Shown here: positions 37,101-46,187 of the stretch, in pieces
How positions within the stretch are numbered: position 1 is the stretch's first letter
Layout: every line of letters begins with the position of its first letter
Origin: Fonsecaea monophora
Taxonomy: Eukaryota; Ascomycota; Eurotiomycetes; Chaetothyriales; Herpotrichiellaceae
NCBI RefSeq assembly: GCF_001642475.1
Contig: NW_019173932.1
Location: 1,054,001 to 1,118,000 of the forward strand
Direction: 5' to 3'
DNA length: 64,000 bases
Made by a program: the position numbers and the translations under genes
The notes under the pieces: model-generated
Told to the model about the DNA's origin: nothing
The model's input: the letters and a program-made list of their open reading frames with translations, nothing else
Database searches by the model: none

Positions 37101-39395
37101 GCACATGAGCCTAGCTGGGTCTTGGGCCGACAGCCGGGACCGTATATCAAGCAACTCAGCAGAAGTGTGTTTATGCACATGGGGAAGCATGTTGCATTTC
37201 TGGGCCTTGACTGCCGCACGGAACGAAAGCGCAGTGAGGTGTTGAGCTTTGATACCCTGGATTTTGTTTTGGACAGATGCCGCAAAGAACTCGTCGAAGG
37301 CGAGACAAAGCACCTCATCATCTTGATGGGTGTTCCCCTCGCCTATCCTCGCCTGGTTTGGCTGGAAAATGTCCTCACCAGTCGACTTATGGACCCGGTC
37401 AAGGCGTTGGGGAGAGCCGGTATCCTGAAAGGCAGCTTTCTCAACAAGTTCGACGGCGGAGTTGAGATTCTCGATGACCTCGATGATCACTGGACTGCAA
37501 CCAACCACAAACATGAGCGTAACGATTTGGTCAGAGACCTACAAGATCTTGCGGCGGAAAAGTCCTGTCGTATCACTGTTCTGAGCGGCGACGTGCACCT
37601 CGCTGCGATCGGCCAGTTTCATTCGAACCCGAAACTGAAGATTCCAAAGGACAAAGATCACCGATACATGCCAAATGTGGTATCCTCGGCCATCGTGAAC
37701 ACTCCACCATCAGACATGTTGGCCGATATCCTGAACAAACGGAACAAAGTACATCACCTAGACCACTACACGGACGAAGACATGATCCCTATGTTCACGC
37801 ATGATGTGAACGATAAGAAGCGGAATAATAAACGATTGTTACCTCGACGCAACTGGTGTTCGATCCAGGAGTATATTCCAGGCTCGACCCCTCCTCCTTC
37901 GCCATCCGAAAGTTCGGCAGTCTTCGAAGATGAAGATTTCGAGGAAAGTCCAGAAGCTCGCCCTCGACGATTCTCCTTCACCAAGGCAGATGTAAATCCG
38001 CGAGCTCTCATCCGCCGACTCAGCTCGCGAAAAGCGCCTCCCACGTCGTATCGTGACGCAATATATGATCAAGGTCGTTCGGCCTCTCACGATGGGACAA
38101 CACGATCTGAAGGGCCGACGTTGGCCCAAGACCGAAACGCGAGCGGCTCGCGACAAGCCTCAAGTGAGTTTCAGGCTCTTCCAAGTAGACGAGCTTCCTC
38201 GTTTGACCATACATCTGGCGGTGTACCTGTGCGGCCAGGCACATTCAAACGCCGTCCTACCAATTTCTCAGAAAAAGCCGCTAGGAAAGGAAACGTACCT
38301 GCCATCGACGCCGAAGGTAATGAAATTGATGTCAATGATCATGTGAACCTGGAAGGCGGTCTCGATGTAGTCTTGAATGTTGAAGTCAATCAAAAAGACC
38401 CGTCGGGAATTACTGTGCCTTACAGGCTGCTTGTTCCAGCTCTTTGGTACGACGGTAGCTCTGACCGGGAAAAGCTTGACGAGGCGAGTGGAATGCAAAG
38501 AAAACCCACTCTATTGAACAGATTTGGCATTGGTAGGAGGATGCCAAAAGCCCCCGGCAACCAAGAAGAAGAGTGGGGTCAGGACGAAAGCGATGAGGAC
38601 TATGCAGAAGATTCGTATGCCCCGAGAGCAGGAGCGGCACCCCGTCGAAGATTTAGTCTGTTTGGGAGCCGCCGGCAAAGGAGGGAAGACTACCCGAGTG
38701 ATGACGAGGATGACACCGAAGACCAACCCCAGGTTCAAGCCAACGGAACTGGACAATCTCAACAATACCGCCCAGAGAACAACACTCGGGGTCATCACCC
38801 GGTGTCACAGCCCCGGAATGCTGAATATCAGATGGTGCACAACATGACCAGTCCCCCAAGTCACGACATGCTTTATGACACCGACAATCGCCCACCAGCA
38901 AGTCACAGTCTCGAGCCGGGTGTCCATTCCAGCGTCCGACGCTCCTTGACGATATCTGGTCGTGGTATTCAAACTCGTGGGGGCGAAATGCCGGTGGGAA
39001 GTACTGGAGGCAACCACTCTGGTCAACAGCTCTCTTCCGTCCAAGCAGTGGAAAGAGGCCAACCTCATGTTGCTCCATCGTCAGCGGCGTTCGCGACAAA
39101 TCCCCATGGTGCTCCGGATAGGCCTCAGCGCCGCCTCAGCAAACAGGAACGCGTCCTAGGGATCTTACCCTCTGAGCCGCAACCTTATGGGATCCCACAG
39201 AAATTGAGAGGCAACGGCGTCATCGGGCGAGATTTCAGACAATCATATGACCAGGGGGATGAATTTGAGGCCCCTCCCAGGAAGGGATATTCTGGTATAG
39301 AGGCATACAAAGAGCCGAGGCCACGACGGACATTCAGTCTAAAAAGGGCACGGAATTGGTTTGATGGGAGATCTCGAGAGGAGGAATATGATTGA
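34122..39395 (+). CDS. Large PhoD-like metallophosphatase domain protein
   Basis: One uninterrupted frame of 1757 residues. Residues 1 to ~620 are disordered and rich in Arg, Ser, Pro and Gln. The folded part starts near residue 622 (FKPNLYLRCGPLLRYKG) and carries the metallophosphatase motifs: GGGDQIYNDR (near residue 875), NIWDDHDIIDGFG (near 946) and VLSGDVHLAAIGQF (near 1154). These Asp, His and Asn residues bind two metal ions in the PhoD superfamily. After residue ~1280 the chain is again low-complexity with several acidic SDEDY-type patches, ending in a basic stretch. Homologues are widespread in filamentous fungi and annotated PhoD-like; the substrate is not established. There is no signal peptide or membrane segment, unlike bacterial secreted PhoD, so it is probably cytoplasmic or peripheral. 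Absence of introns in over 5 kb is notable but fits the family. Confidence 0.92.
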   Translation: MATMNPVDLYHDPALDSLIAQNTARNRQSGSGRRNSGGQGRRPLSQNLENTLQPLPAAPEVPRGPPISYRGLGQGGDPGLQRSFSQRAKGRPFHREAFEDLEDEYPEEAAKPKQRIVSEPVRREPMPSVSRKPAPPDGLRLNTADLNGLSAADPPGRNTESTRKPSYNEPKSDQKARRTSETSRRVEEPVSSVSRSSALRDEAHRRDWAPDRSPLQKLEVTLNDISKEEKRARVQEAEMLLREREPKPARKAVGAPRGTGVVSIPDASTTRSAPKRERATDQEVPTLEDAVLVRNLSTTQRQRLQHSTTVDSHRPDVRSLSGEGHPAFEYTISSPLQPANTSQRRQSGSKNRRVSEPAQEGPLDSPRVASEEVPIKSERVRSGKQRETQQVGAEVEPLGGQARARTIDTQTAPLARRDDFSERQRNASHKAALEKLTGVSDPVRFGRGGSQRLQKAPPKDVDEKISSAGRTPSRIPVPTTTTATPARRQEQHNQGAADLRNDISQMQQQPQTPPIIGLGHQSSPHPSSPQSPPAKPVDVIRQRQRKSSVSFKEPLNNRPVDEWKEAGTARLTTIDFSPEPLNPADRGKAWWEQTAASSSRRRSRSAKVADQPAGDYIDDKTAEFKPNLYLRCGPLLRYKGMRRQKNESGEEREFWRGSVLIVTQNSHSSYDPAPILRLFCKPQKLLPPPPHHVTTDELQPEYVDPIAGLTKLSRTGRALYVRPVDHLEEGKDLSQVENDDGLFESSPSPLEHNGPQGLVPFSNNRNLDTDGEKIGRYQEVAGARLYADPDRDVTFWRFNLEIELANEQQHIAYRINRGPSVGFWVPGRGQTMHIMFHSCNGFSLSVNPDSFSGPDPMWRDVLNTHQSHPFHVMIGGGDQIYNDRVMLETEHFGEWTRMRNPAHKHHAPFTHEMKEELESFYLNRYALWFSQGLFSMAAGQIPMVNIWDDHDIIDGFGSYPNHFMETPVFSGLGNVAFKYYMLFQHQSVPEETTAHEPSWVLGRQPGPYIKQLSRSVFMHMGKHVAFLGLDCRTERKRSEVLSFDTLDFVLDRCRKELVEGETKHLIILMGVPLAYPRLVWLENVLTSRLMDPVKALGRAGILKGSFLNKFDGGVEILDDLDDHWTATNHKHERNDLVRDLQDLAAEKSCRITVLSGDVHLAAIGQFHSNPKLKIPKDKDHRYMPNVVSSAIVNTPPSDMLADILNKRNKVHHLDHYTDEDMIPMFTHDVNDKKRNNKRLLPRRNWCSIQEYIPGSTPPPSPSESSAVFEDEDFEESPEARPRRFSFTKADVNPRALIRRLSSRKAPPTSYRDAIYDQGRSASHDGTTRSEGPTLAQDRNASGSRQASSEFQALPSRRASSFDHTSGGVPVRPGTFKRRPTNFSEKAARKGNVPAIDAEGNEIDVNDHVNLEGGLDVVLNVEVNQKDPSGITVPYRLLVPALWYDGSSDREKLDEASGMQRKPTLLNRFGIGRRMPKAPGNQEEEWGQDESDEDYAEDSYAPRAGAAPRRRFSLFGSRRQRREDYPSDDEDDTEDQPQVQANGTGQSQQYRPENNTRGHHPVSQPRNAEYQMVHNMTSPPSHDMLYDTDNRPPASHSLEPGVHSSVRRSLTISGRGIQTRGGEMPVGSTGGNHSGQQLSSVQAVERGQPHVAPSSAAFATNPHGAPDRPQRRLSKQERVLGILPSEPQPYGIPQKLRGNGVIGRDFRQSYDQGDEFEAPPRKGYSGIEAYKEPRPRRTFSLKRARNWFDGRSREEEYD

Positions 39396-40195
39396 GGGTT
39401 AGTCGGAAATAGGTGGAAGAGTGTCAAACTTGGATATTCAATCAAGTGACTGGCTCTCAGGCACCTTGGAGGCGACTGCCATTGCGGGGGCTGGTCTATC
39501 TGCATATGGCGAGCCCTCAGTCGATTCTCTTCCCCTTCCATGGTCGGAGTGTTTTGCGAATATCAAAAGCATTCAGCGTTGGAGCCTTGCATCAACATAC
39601 ATGGTCGAGATTCGCTACGAGATTTAGTTCATAATGACATTTGTCACTTCCATCCCACAGTCTGACTGCAGATGTATACTACAGGTTCCCACGAGGTTTT
39701 TCTAGTCCGAAGAAAGGGCGTCTTTCACCAATCATCCATCACGTTGGAATCACACGGTCGCTTGATTGTCAGTCCGCTCGACACATACGAACAGGATGAC
39801 AGGATCAATCACGCGGCGGGGTCTCGACCTGGATTCTTTGTGTACAGCTGAACCTGCCCCTCGTTCTGTCACACGTCCAGGTGTCAGATGCAACCAATGG
39901 CAGGCAGCTCTTTCAGCCAGCCCAGAGATATTTCTTGGTGCTCAGGCATCCATGTTGCTGGAGCTGAACTTTCACCAGCCTGATGGCAGGTTCCGTGCGG
40001 TGAAGATGGAGTTGGCCATCGTATATGTAGGCGCCTTTCTTTGTCCAAGGCGTCGGGCTACTGTTCGGCGTGTTTGATGTATAAGAAACTGACCAACTTC
40101 CCTTCCTCGCTGCTGCCGGGTGCTGAGTGCTACTGAGAGCTACAGGAATCTTTCCCTTTTCTACCAGAGCATTCATTTTGACACAGAGAGTCCAT
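39396..40195. other. Spacer between the PhoD-like and DUF2235 genes
   Basis: Same-strand spacer of 0.8 kb. No gene supported; it holds the 3' end of the PhoD-like transcript and the promoter of the DUF2235 gene. A small 68-codon frame at 39421 has no recognisable content. Confidence 0.45.
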
Positions 40196-41858
40196 ATGGG
40201 CCGGTCACCTGCAAATTACAAACGTCTCATTGTGGTAAGTTGACTGCTTGAGCAGCGCTGTTTCATGGCTTAGTATGGATGGGCTAACGGCGACTTGCAG
40301 CTTTGCGATGGTATATGCTGTCTCCTCCTCCAGACCAAGACTCTGTCACTCGACGAAGGGGGCTATTCCCACCCCATTACATTTCCGTTGATAATGATGT
40401 TGTTGAACTCAGAGGCTGTTTCTCATTGTTGCTGTAGGAACGTGGCAAAGCATCCTGAATACCAGCGATCCCAGCCATCCAACCAACATTGCCCGCTTCG
40501 CTAGAGCCATCAGTCCTGTTGCTCTGGTCAAAGGCCAGGATGGTGTAGAACGGGAGGTCGAGCAGATTATCTACTATCAACCTGGCGTGGGAACAGGAAT
40601 CGGCGACAGGATCCGCGGCGGTGAGACCTTGCTCTGTTCTCTTACGTGACACCTCAAGCTATTTGTCTTTTTGCAGTCCCGCAGATCTAGCAATGAGGCA
40701 TCCCCCATCTTGTCATTGGTCTTGCAACTACGGGATGGACAGGTTCTGATTGACCAAATAGGTGTCTATGGCGCGGGACTGTCTGCCAATATCCGGGCGG
40801 CGTATGCTTTCTTAGCACACAACTATGACCCCAATCCCGGAGACGAGATCTTCTTCTTTGGTTTCTCCCGCGGGGCCTATACTGCCCGCTCCATCGCTGG
40901 GTTGGTGACCAAGCTTGGACTCCTGACCAAACGCGGCATGGACTGGTTCCCGCAAGTCTACGAGGAATACTACAAGGATCCATCCAGCAAACCAGATTTC
41001 GATTTTTCTCCCACCCTCAAGAAGTTGATCGGCAAGGACTTGAACGAGAATGCAAAGGAAGCGATCAAAATCGTCGGGGTTTGGGACACTGTGGCGTTTC
41101 ACGGACAGGGACTCGGTGGCGAAAAGATTGAATTCCACAATGCCGAGTTGTCGACCAAGGTCCAATTTGCATATCACGCCCTGGCGCTGGACGAGCGCCG
41201 CATCCCCTTCATCCCGACACTGTGGCAGTGGCCGAAGGATCCCAGCAACGGGTCGCAGCTGTACCGGCCCAAGAAAGGATCCGGTCTTCAAGTGATGAAG
41301 CAGGTCTGGTTCTCCGGAGTGCATAGCGACATCGGTGGCGGCATGGATGACCCTAGAGGGGCCGACATCACGCTGGCCTGGATGCTTGCCCAATGCTCCA
41401 AGGACAAGAAACTGGCATTCATCGACGAGGACCCCGAACACCCGGACGACCCGAATGAATACTACCTGCTGGCGGACCGACTCAAGCCCAACCCAAACGA
41501 GACCTGGAGTCAGCTGGACGGCGAGCTCGCCCCAAAGCCCGGCACTGGCATCATCGGCGCCATCAAGGACAAATTCGGAGAGATTATCATGGATGATCGA
41601 GAGGCCTGGCCGATGGAAAACACGTTTGAACGGATTCACCGCTCGATCCACGACCGCAATTTCGACAACTGGCCCTGTGGCATGCTCAAGGGCGAGGCCC
41701 AGGGCGGTCTCTGGGCGCTGGCAAGTCCCAGTAAATATGGCAAGGCTCTTCAGGAGTTGGAACGTGATGAGGTGGCCGATGCGATCGAGGACAAGTATCG
41801 TGGGAGAGTCCGTGCCGCGCCAGGGTTGAAGGGCGGTCCTGCCATACCGAAATTGTAG
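40196..41858 (+). CDS. DUF2235 alpha/beta-hydrolase (Tle1-like)
   Basis: Four exons: 40196-40234, 40301-40310, 40438-40620 and 40762-41858, total 442 residues. Exon 2 is only 10 bases. Introns are 66, 127 and 141 bp; GCTAAC precedes exon 2. The joins build the N-terminal signature KRLIVLCDGTW and then GIGDRIRGGVYGAGLS. The hydrolase nucleophile motif GFSRGAYTARS has Ser113. GVWDTV supplies an Asp, and GVHSDIGGG holds the likely catalytic His. DUF2235 is related to the bacterial type VI phospholipase effectors Tle1; fungal members are uncharacterised and probably act on lipids or esters (inference). An ATG at 40671 in the last intron opens a long frame but lacks the conserved N-terminus. A TTTTTGCAG acceptor at 40676 would lead into a stop within a few codons. 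Confidence 0.88.
40301..40310 (+). other. 10-base microexon of the DUF2235 gene
   Basis: CTTTGCGATG lies between a CAG acceptor ending at 40300 and a GTATAT donor at 40311. It encodes Leu-Cys-Asp plus the first base of Gly, completing the conserved LCDGTW. Confidence 0.8.
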
Positions 41859-41944
41859 AAAGGACGATCGGGTTAGCGGGGTCTTTTATAAGATGTTCAA
41901 GAAATGGAGAAATCCCTATTTTTTTTTTCTCTTTCGTTGTTGTG

Positions 41945-41979
<35 letters not shown>

Positions 41980-42502
41980 GTGGCAAGGTTTTTCTATATC
42001 AAAGTATCGATCGAGCCAGGACTCGCACTTTTCGTTACAAACCCACTACCATCACCACCCACTAAATTGGTTTATGGGGTACACCCTACGATTCGTTCCG
42101 TTCCCCCCCAAAGTTCCCGTATGCAGGGGGTCTCGTGGGTTTCATTTTCCGCCCCCGCTAAGAGACATGGGCGACAAAGGACCTGGCGAATCTGGCGAAT
42201 AATCACCAGTAAATTGGGGATTGATTGGTGCAAAATGCTTTGTGAGGCTGAGGGCCGTGTCAAGTGTCAGTCGCAGACCCCCTACGTGCGTGCGTGCGTG
42301 CGGTGCCTACGCCAACGCCATGTAGCCGCCTGATCAAGGTCCCTCGAGGTTCTTATTGATCTCGTGTCTCTCTTTTATTTTGGATTTTCTCTTGTACATA
42401 ATACTCTTTTCTTCTTGGCAAGTTCGGGTAGAGGGTCTTGTAAGGTAGAATATCTATCTGTCTTCCGCCGCCCTCTCTCTTCAGTCAAGCAAAAGGGTCG
42501 CC
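41859..42502. other. Spacer between the DUF2235 and CorA-like genes
   Basis: No gene supported. It contains a TG microsatellite just after the DUF2235 stop, and a CT-rich leader before the CorA-like start at 42503. Confidence 0.45.
41946..41978. repeat. (TG)n microsatellite
   Basis: About 16 uninterrupted TG units, in the 3' flank of the DUF2235 gene. Confidence 0.95.
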
Positions 42503-44483
42503 ATGGCGCAGCCTCAGCCACAACTTCAACCTCAGCCTCATCCTCATTCTCAACAGGTATACGATCTAGACGACGACACCGCGTTCAACACGTGCGAGGC
42601 GAGACTGCAGCACGCAGCGACGGAAAACTTCATCGTCAGCTTCGACAGCACCGAGGCCCGATGCGCCGTCGACATTGACCGCGAGGCCGCCCTGGCGTGG
42701 CTCGAGCAGCCCGACCGCCGCAACGGGAGCCAGAGTCAGGCCCTGTGGCTGAACTTTTGGGCCTCGGAGTCCCAGAAGCCCATCATCGAGGAGGTCGCGA
42801 AAAAGTACGACCTGTCTCCGCGGCTGGCGGGCCTGTTGTGTCAGGCCATCACGTCGCCAGGCCAAGACCACGAGAGAGAGACGAAGAAGAAAAGCGTGGT
42901 GGGTTCGACTGACAGCGAGGATAATACTTCGCGGTCATCGACGTCTGCGCGGCAAAAGATTCCGAAAACACCACCACCACCACCCGCGACAACCGACGTC
43001 GAGAAGGGTGTGCCTCTTCATCACTCGACGCCCTTGTTGGAACACCAACACCAACAAGCAGGCATCGACCCGAGGGATCTGGAGGGCTTGACGTTTCACA
43101 GGGTGGTCAGGAACCTGTGGCATTTTTGCTCCGTCGACTTTGGTCGTCGGTATATCTACATTGGCTTCAATGCCTTGTACTCTCTACCTAGACCAACCAA
43201 GGACACAGCGAATGTGGACGACGACGACGACGACGACGATGACGACGGTGGTGCACCTCCTGAGGACGACGCTGCCAACAACACGTCACGACACGCAGGA
43301 AGGGACAGCAGCAAGCCGCCGGGTCAGAGGATATGGTCGTCTCTACTGATCTGTGACGACGGGACCGTCGTGTCTGTGTTTGAACGCCCTCCGCCCAACG
43401 AACCGCACCACGTGTCCAGACGGAACGTGCTCAATGTCTTCCACCACCTCTCTAAGCAGCACAACAAGGACAGCTCGCGCGACGCCCTGATGAAGGTGCG
43501 CGTGCGGTGGAACGAGTACTCCTCCTCCGCCAACACAGCAGCTGGCTACGACCCCAAGGAAGCGGCAAGCCTGTTGTTCTACTACCTCTTCGACGACTGG
43601 GTGTCGACTTACAGGCTGATTGCCCGGCTAGACCACCCGTACCGGCGCGAGCTGGAGGAGATGCAGCAGCTCATGTTCAAGGCGGCCGACGTGTCCCACG
43701 TCAAGAAGGTGCACGAGATCGGCACCCAGCTCACCGTCCTCAAGCTCATGTACGAGAGCTACGAGTGGATCGTGTCCCGTCTGCTGCACAGCCAGCGGCT
43801 GGCCATGGACGCAAACAGCCTCCTGCTCCAGCCGAGGGGCACGTTCCAGGACCACAACCACGATCTGAAGCTTGGTCACCACACGCCCACGTCGCAGCTA
43901 GCGCCGTACGAGGAGGGGTTTTTGGCCGATGACTCGAGGTCGAATGTCAAGTTGAGCTTTTCCGCCGTGGCGCGTTTCGAGCGGCTTCTCGGTCGGATTC
44001 GATTGTATGCGCTCACCGAGATCGACGAGTGCATCAAGCAGAAGGAGTCACTTGTGCTTATGGTAGGGGTGTTTTCCTTATTCCTCTCCCTCTCCCTCCC
44101 TCTCTCTCTCTCCCTCTCCCTCTCAATATTTGCCACTAACACAAACGCAGAACTTCAACTTGGTGGCCTTGAAAGAATCCCAGGCCGTCGAGCGGCTCAC
44201 CCGGACCACGATCCTCCTGGCAAAAGCGACCATCCTGTTCCTCCCCGTCAGTCTCATGACCGCCTACTTTTCCATCCAGCTCCCCGAAATCGCCGAAAAG
44301 TACAGCCTCAAGACGTACTGGCTGAGTTTCCTCGTGGTCAGCATCCTTTCCATCCTGTTCCTGGTCGTCTTTGGCGTCACGACGCACACCCTCGAAGGCC
44401 AGACCGTCTATCGCTCCATCACGAGTATCGTCGGCAGGGCCATTTTTGACGCCAGCAAGAGGAGGAAGAGGAAGACGCAATGA
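42503..44483 (+). CDS. CorA-like divalent-cation transporter family membrane protein
   Basis: Two exons, 42503-44062 and 44151-44483, over an 88-bp intron with a CT-rich tract and a CACTAAC branch site; 630 residues. The start follows the context GCCATGGCG. A Gln/Pro/His-rich N-terminus leads into a soluble domain with an acidic insert of ten Asp encoded by GAC repeats at 43217-43246. A long helix (KQKESLVLM and onward across the junction into ESQAVERLTRTTILLAKATILFLP) enters the first membrane segment. The second is YWLSFLVVSILSILFLVVFG. This layout is that of the CorA superfamily of Mg2+/Zn2+ channels. The canonical GMN motif is absent; TAYFSIQLPE occupies the loop position, as in a fungal-only branch. 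Ion selectivity is therefore unknown. The stop codon is nine bases from that of the convergent AlkB-like gene. Confidence 0.88.
43217..43246 (+). repeat. GAC/GAT codon repeat (poly-Asp)
   Basis: Ten Asp codons in a row inside the CorA-like gene; nine are GAC, one GAT. Confidence 0.9.
44081..44124. repeat. CT-rich simple repeat in an intron
   Basis: A run of CT and CCCT units filling the second half of the CorA-like intron, and likely serving as its polypyrimidine tract. Confidence 0.9.
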
Positions 44484-44492
44484 GGTCGCTTG

Positions 44493-45524
44493 TCAGTCGG
44501 CACCGTGTCCCCCTGACGGCCAGGGGAGCATTGCCTTCTTGGAGCTATCCCACCTGTACACTCCGCCGTCTCCGACATTGTATCGGTAGTAGTTCTCTGT
44601 GCCGGCTGGAACCATGGCCCGGCGCAAGGTGATGTTGATTCGACCTCTATTGGCCTCGCCGCCCTTTCGCTTCGGGATGCTGTGTAGCCAGTTCGACTGC
44701 GTGGGGCCTCGCATCAGGATCATGTCGCCACTGGCCAGGGGCAACTTGATGTCCTTGGTCTCCAGCTTCGGCTCGCCGTCCCGGGGAGGTTTATGCTTCA
44801 TCAGGAAATCCCTCTTTGCGCCGAGCGTGAACGACGCGATGGCGGGTTCGGGGCCGAGGAAACGCTCGTCGTCGCTGTGGAACGAGATGCTGTCGCTTCC
44901 GGAGGCGTAGTAATTCACCAGGCAGAAGTTGTACTGGGTGTTGGTGTTGGCTTCGGTCACTCTGCGGAGCAGATCCAAGCACTCCGGGATCGGCCGTGGT
45001 CGGCATTTATACTTGTCCCTGCGCACTGGCTTTGACGGGTCCGACGCCTCGACGATGCGCGACCGCGACCCGTCATTGTCATCACCGTCCACGAAGCGAC
45101 TCGTCTCGTCAATGCCGAACACGGTGGTGAAGCGCGGGGTGTTGACCAAGGTCTCCTTGCCGAACCGCTTGATGGTGTATTTGACACGGTAGAAGAAGAG
45201 CTCGGCGCGCAGGAAATTGAACACGTCTCGTTCGATCGATCGCGGGATGAACGGCTGGAAGTACACCAGGTCCAGGTGTGGCTGGTCCCGGATCTCTCTG
45301 CCCTGGGCCGTGACGAGCAGTTCAATTTCCGACACGACGTGGACGGGCAGGTGAGGGATCGGCCAGGGATATGTGGGGTGGTTTGTCGTCCCTATCACAG
45401 CTCTCGGGGGGGAGTTGTTGTCTGTATCTGCCAGTTCTTGGATCGAATCATTAGCAGCTTTGCGTGCTTTTTTGTTCGGCGTCGTCGAGGATACAAAGTA
45501 TGTATCGAGAGTGTGTTTGGCCAT
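44493..45524 (-). CDS. AlkB-like 2-oxoglutarate/Fe(II) dioxygenase
   Basis: A single exon of 343 residues starting at ATG 45524; earlier in-frame residues are GTG-led and not needed. The double-stranded beta-helix carries His216 and Asp218 (SFHSDDERFL), distal His281 (NWLHSIPK) and the 2-oxoglutarate-binding Arg295 (GRINITLRR). NYYASGSDSISFHSD and PRFTTVFG are typical of ALKBH2/ALKBH3-type enzymes, which reverse N1-methyladenine and N3-methylcytosine in DNA or RNA. The first ten residues (KHTLDTYF) resemble a PCNA-interacting box with Lys in place of the first Gln, suggesting recruitment to replication forks (inference). The C-terminal 40 residues extend past the catalytic core. The gene is convergent with the CorA-like gene and divergent from the cupin gene. 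Confidence 0.92.
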   Translation of the reverse strand: MAKHTLDTYFVSSTTPNKKARKAANDSIQELADTDNNSPPRAVIGTTNHPTYPWPIPHLPVHVVSEIELLVTAQGREIRDQPHLDLVYFQPFIPRSIERDVFNFLRAELFFYRVKYTIKRFGKETLVNTPRFTTVFGIDETSRFVDGDDNDGSRSRIVEASDPSKPVRRDKYKCRPRPIPECLDLLRRVTEANTNTQYNFCLVNYYASGSDSISFHSDDERFLGPEPAIASFTLGAKRDFLMKHKPPRDGEPKLETKDIKLPLASGDMILMRGPTQSNWLHSIPKRKGGEANRGRINITLRRAMVPAGTENYYRYNVGDGGVYRWDSSKKAMLPWPSGGHGAD

Positions 45525-46187
45525 TAATATTGAGTTTCGCTTTCCCTCTCTGAGGCTCTGTTTCTTTCTCCCCAAATTTTCAGGAGGTCTCAATCCTGTC
45601 CCGACTTTGTAAGCGAGGGTCACTATGTACCCTGATAGAAAGTCTGGTGTCGGGCAGAGGAATTAGGATGTGCGGTGGTGGTGGTGGTGGAGGAGGAGGC
45701 AAGTCACTCTCCCTTGATATCAACGACGTCATGATGCATGCACTGCAATGCACTTCAACGCGTGGCGCGTAAAGTATGTCAGTCACCAACCAAGTGAGGG
45801 AAGAGCTGGGAGCGTGAAAAGCCACGAGGGCCAGAGAGTCATTCGATTAAGAAGCTTTTGTTCAGAGCGCCAGTATACTTGATGTATTTATTCCTATCTA
45901 ATAGTCGTGGAGAGCCATGAGCCGTGCCTGTAAGTGTCGTGTGGTGGTCAAAGGAGCGGGGTTCTCTTACTTAGAACAGCAAACTCATCCAGACCCCGGA
46001 AAACTCCCCCGAGGCCGATGATGCTTGATGCTATATTGTCTATTCTCCGATCCTCTTCTCGAAAGTTATGTGTCTAGCACACCCTATGCGAGGTACATAG
46101 TCTCGGTTAGGCTAAACCCCAGTCGTCCACCACACTGTTCCAGAGGTTGAGATTATACGATATACACGAACATCGTACGGCTACAAG
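45525..46187. promoter_or_regulatory. Divergent promoter, AlkB-like and cupin genes
   Basis: About 660 bp between divergent start codons. A GGT/GGA trinucleotide run lies at about 45674-45699. No gene seen. Confidence 0.5.

Noticed and set aside
36720..37514. A 264-codon minus-strand open frame
   Set aside because: Entirely antisense to the PhoD-like phosphatase core.
40812..41651. A 279-codon minus-strand open frame
   Set aside because: Antisense to the DUF2235 hydrolase; no recognisable domain.
40671..41858. Start of the DUF2235 protein at the ATG at 40671
   Set aside because: This ATG lies in an intron; three upstream exons encode the conserved N-terminal strand and restore the family pattern.
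41946..41978. TG repeat as a CRISPR or regulatory array
   Set aside because: A simple dinucleotide microsatellite without spacers.
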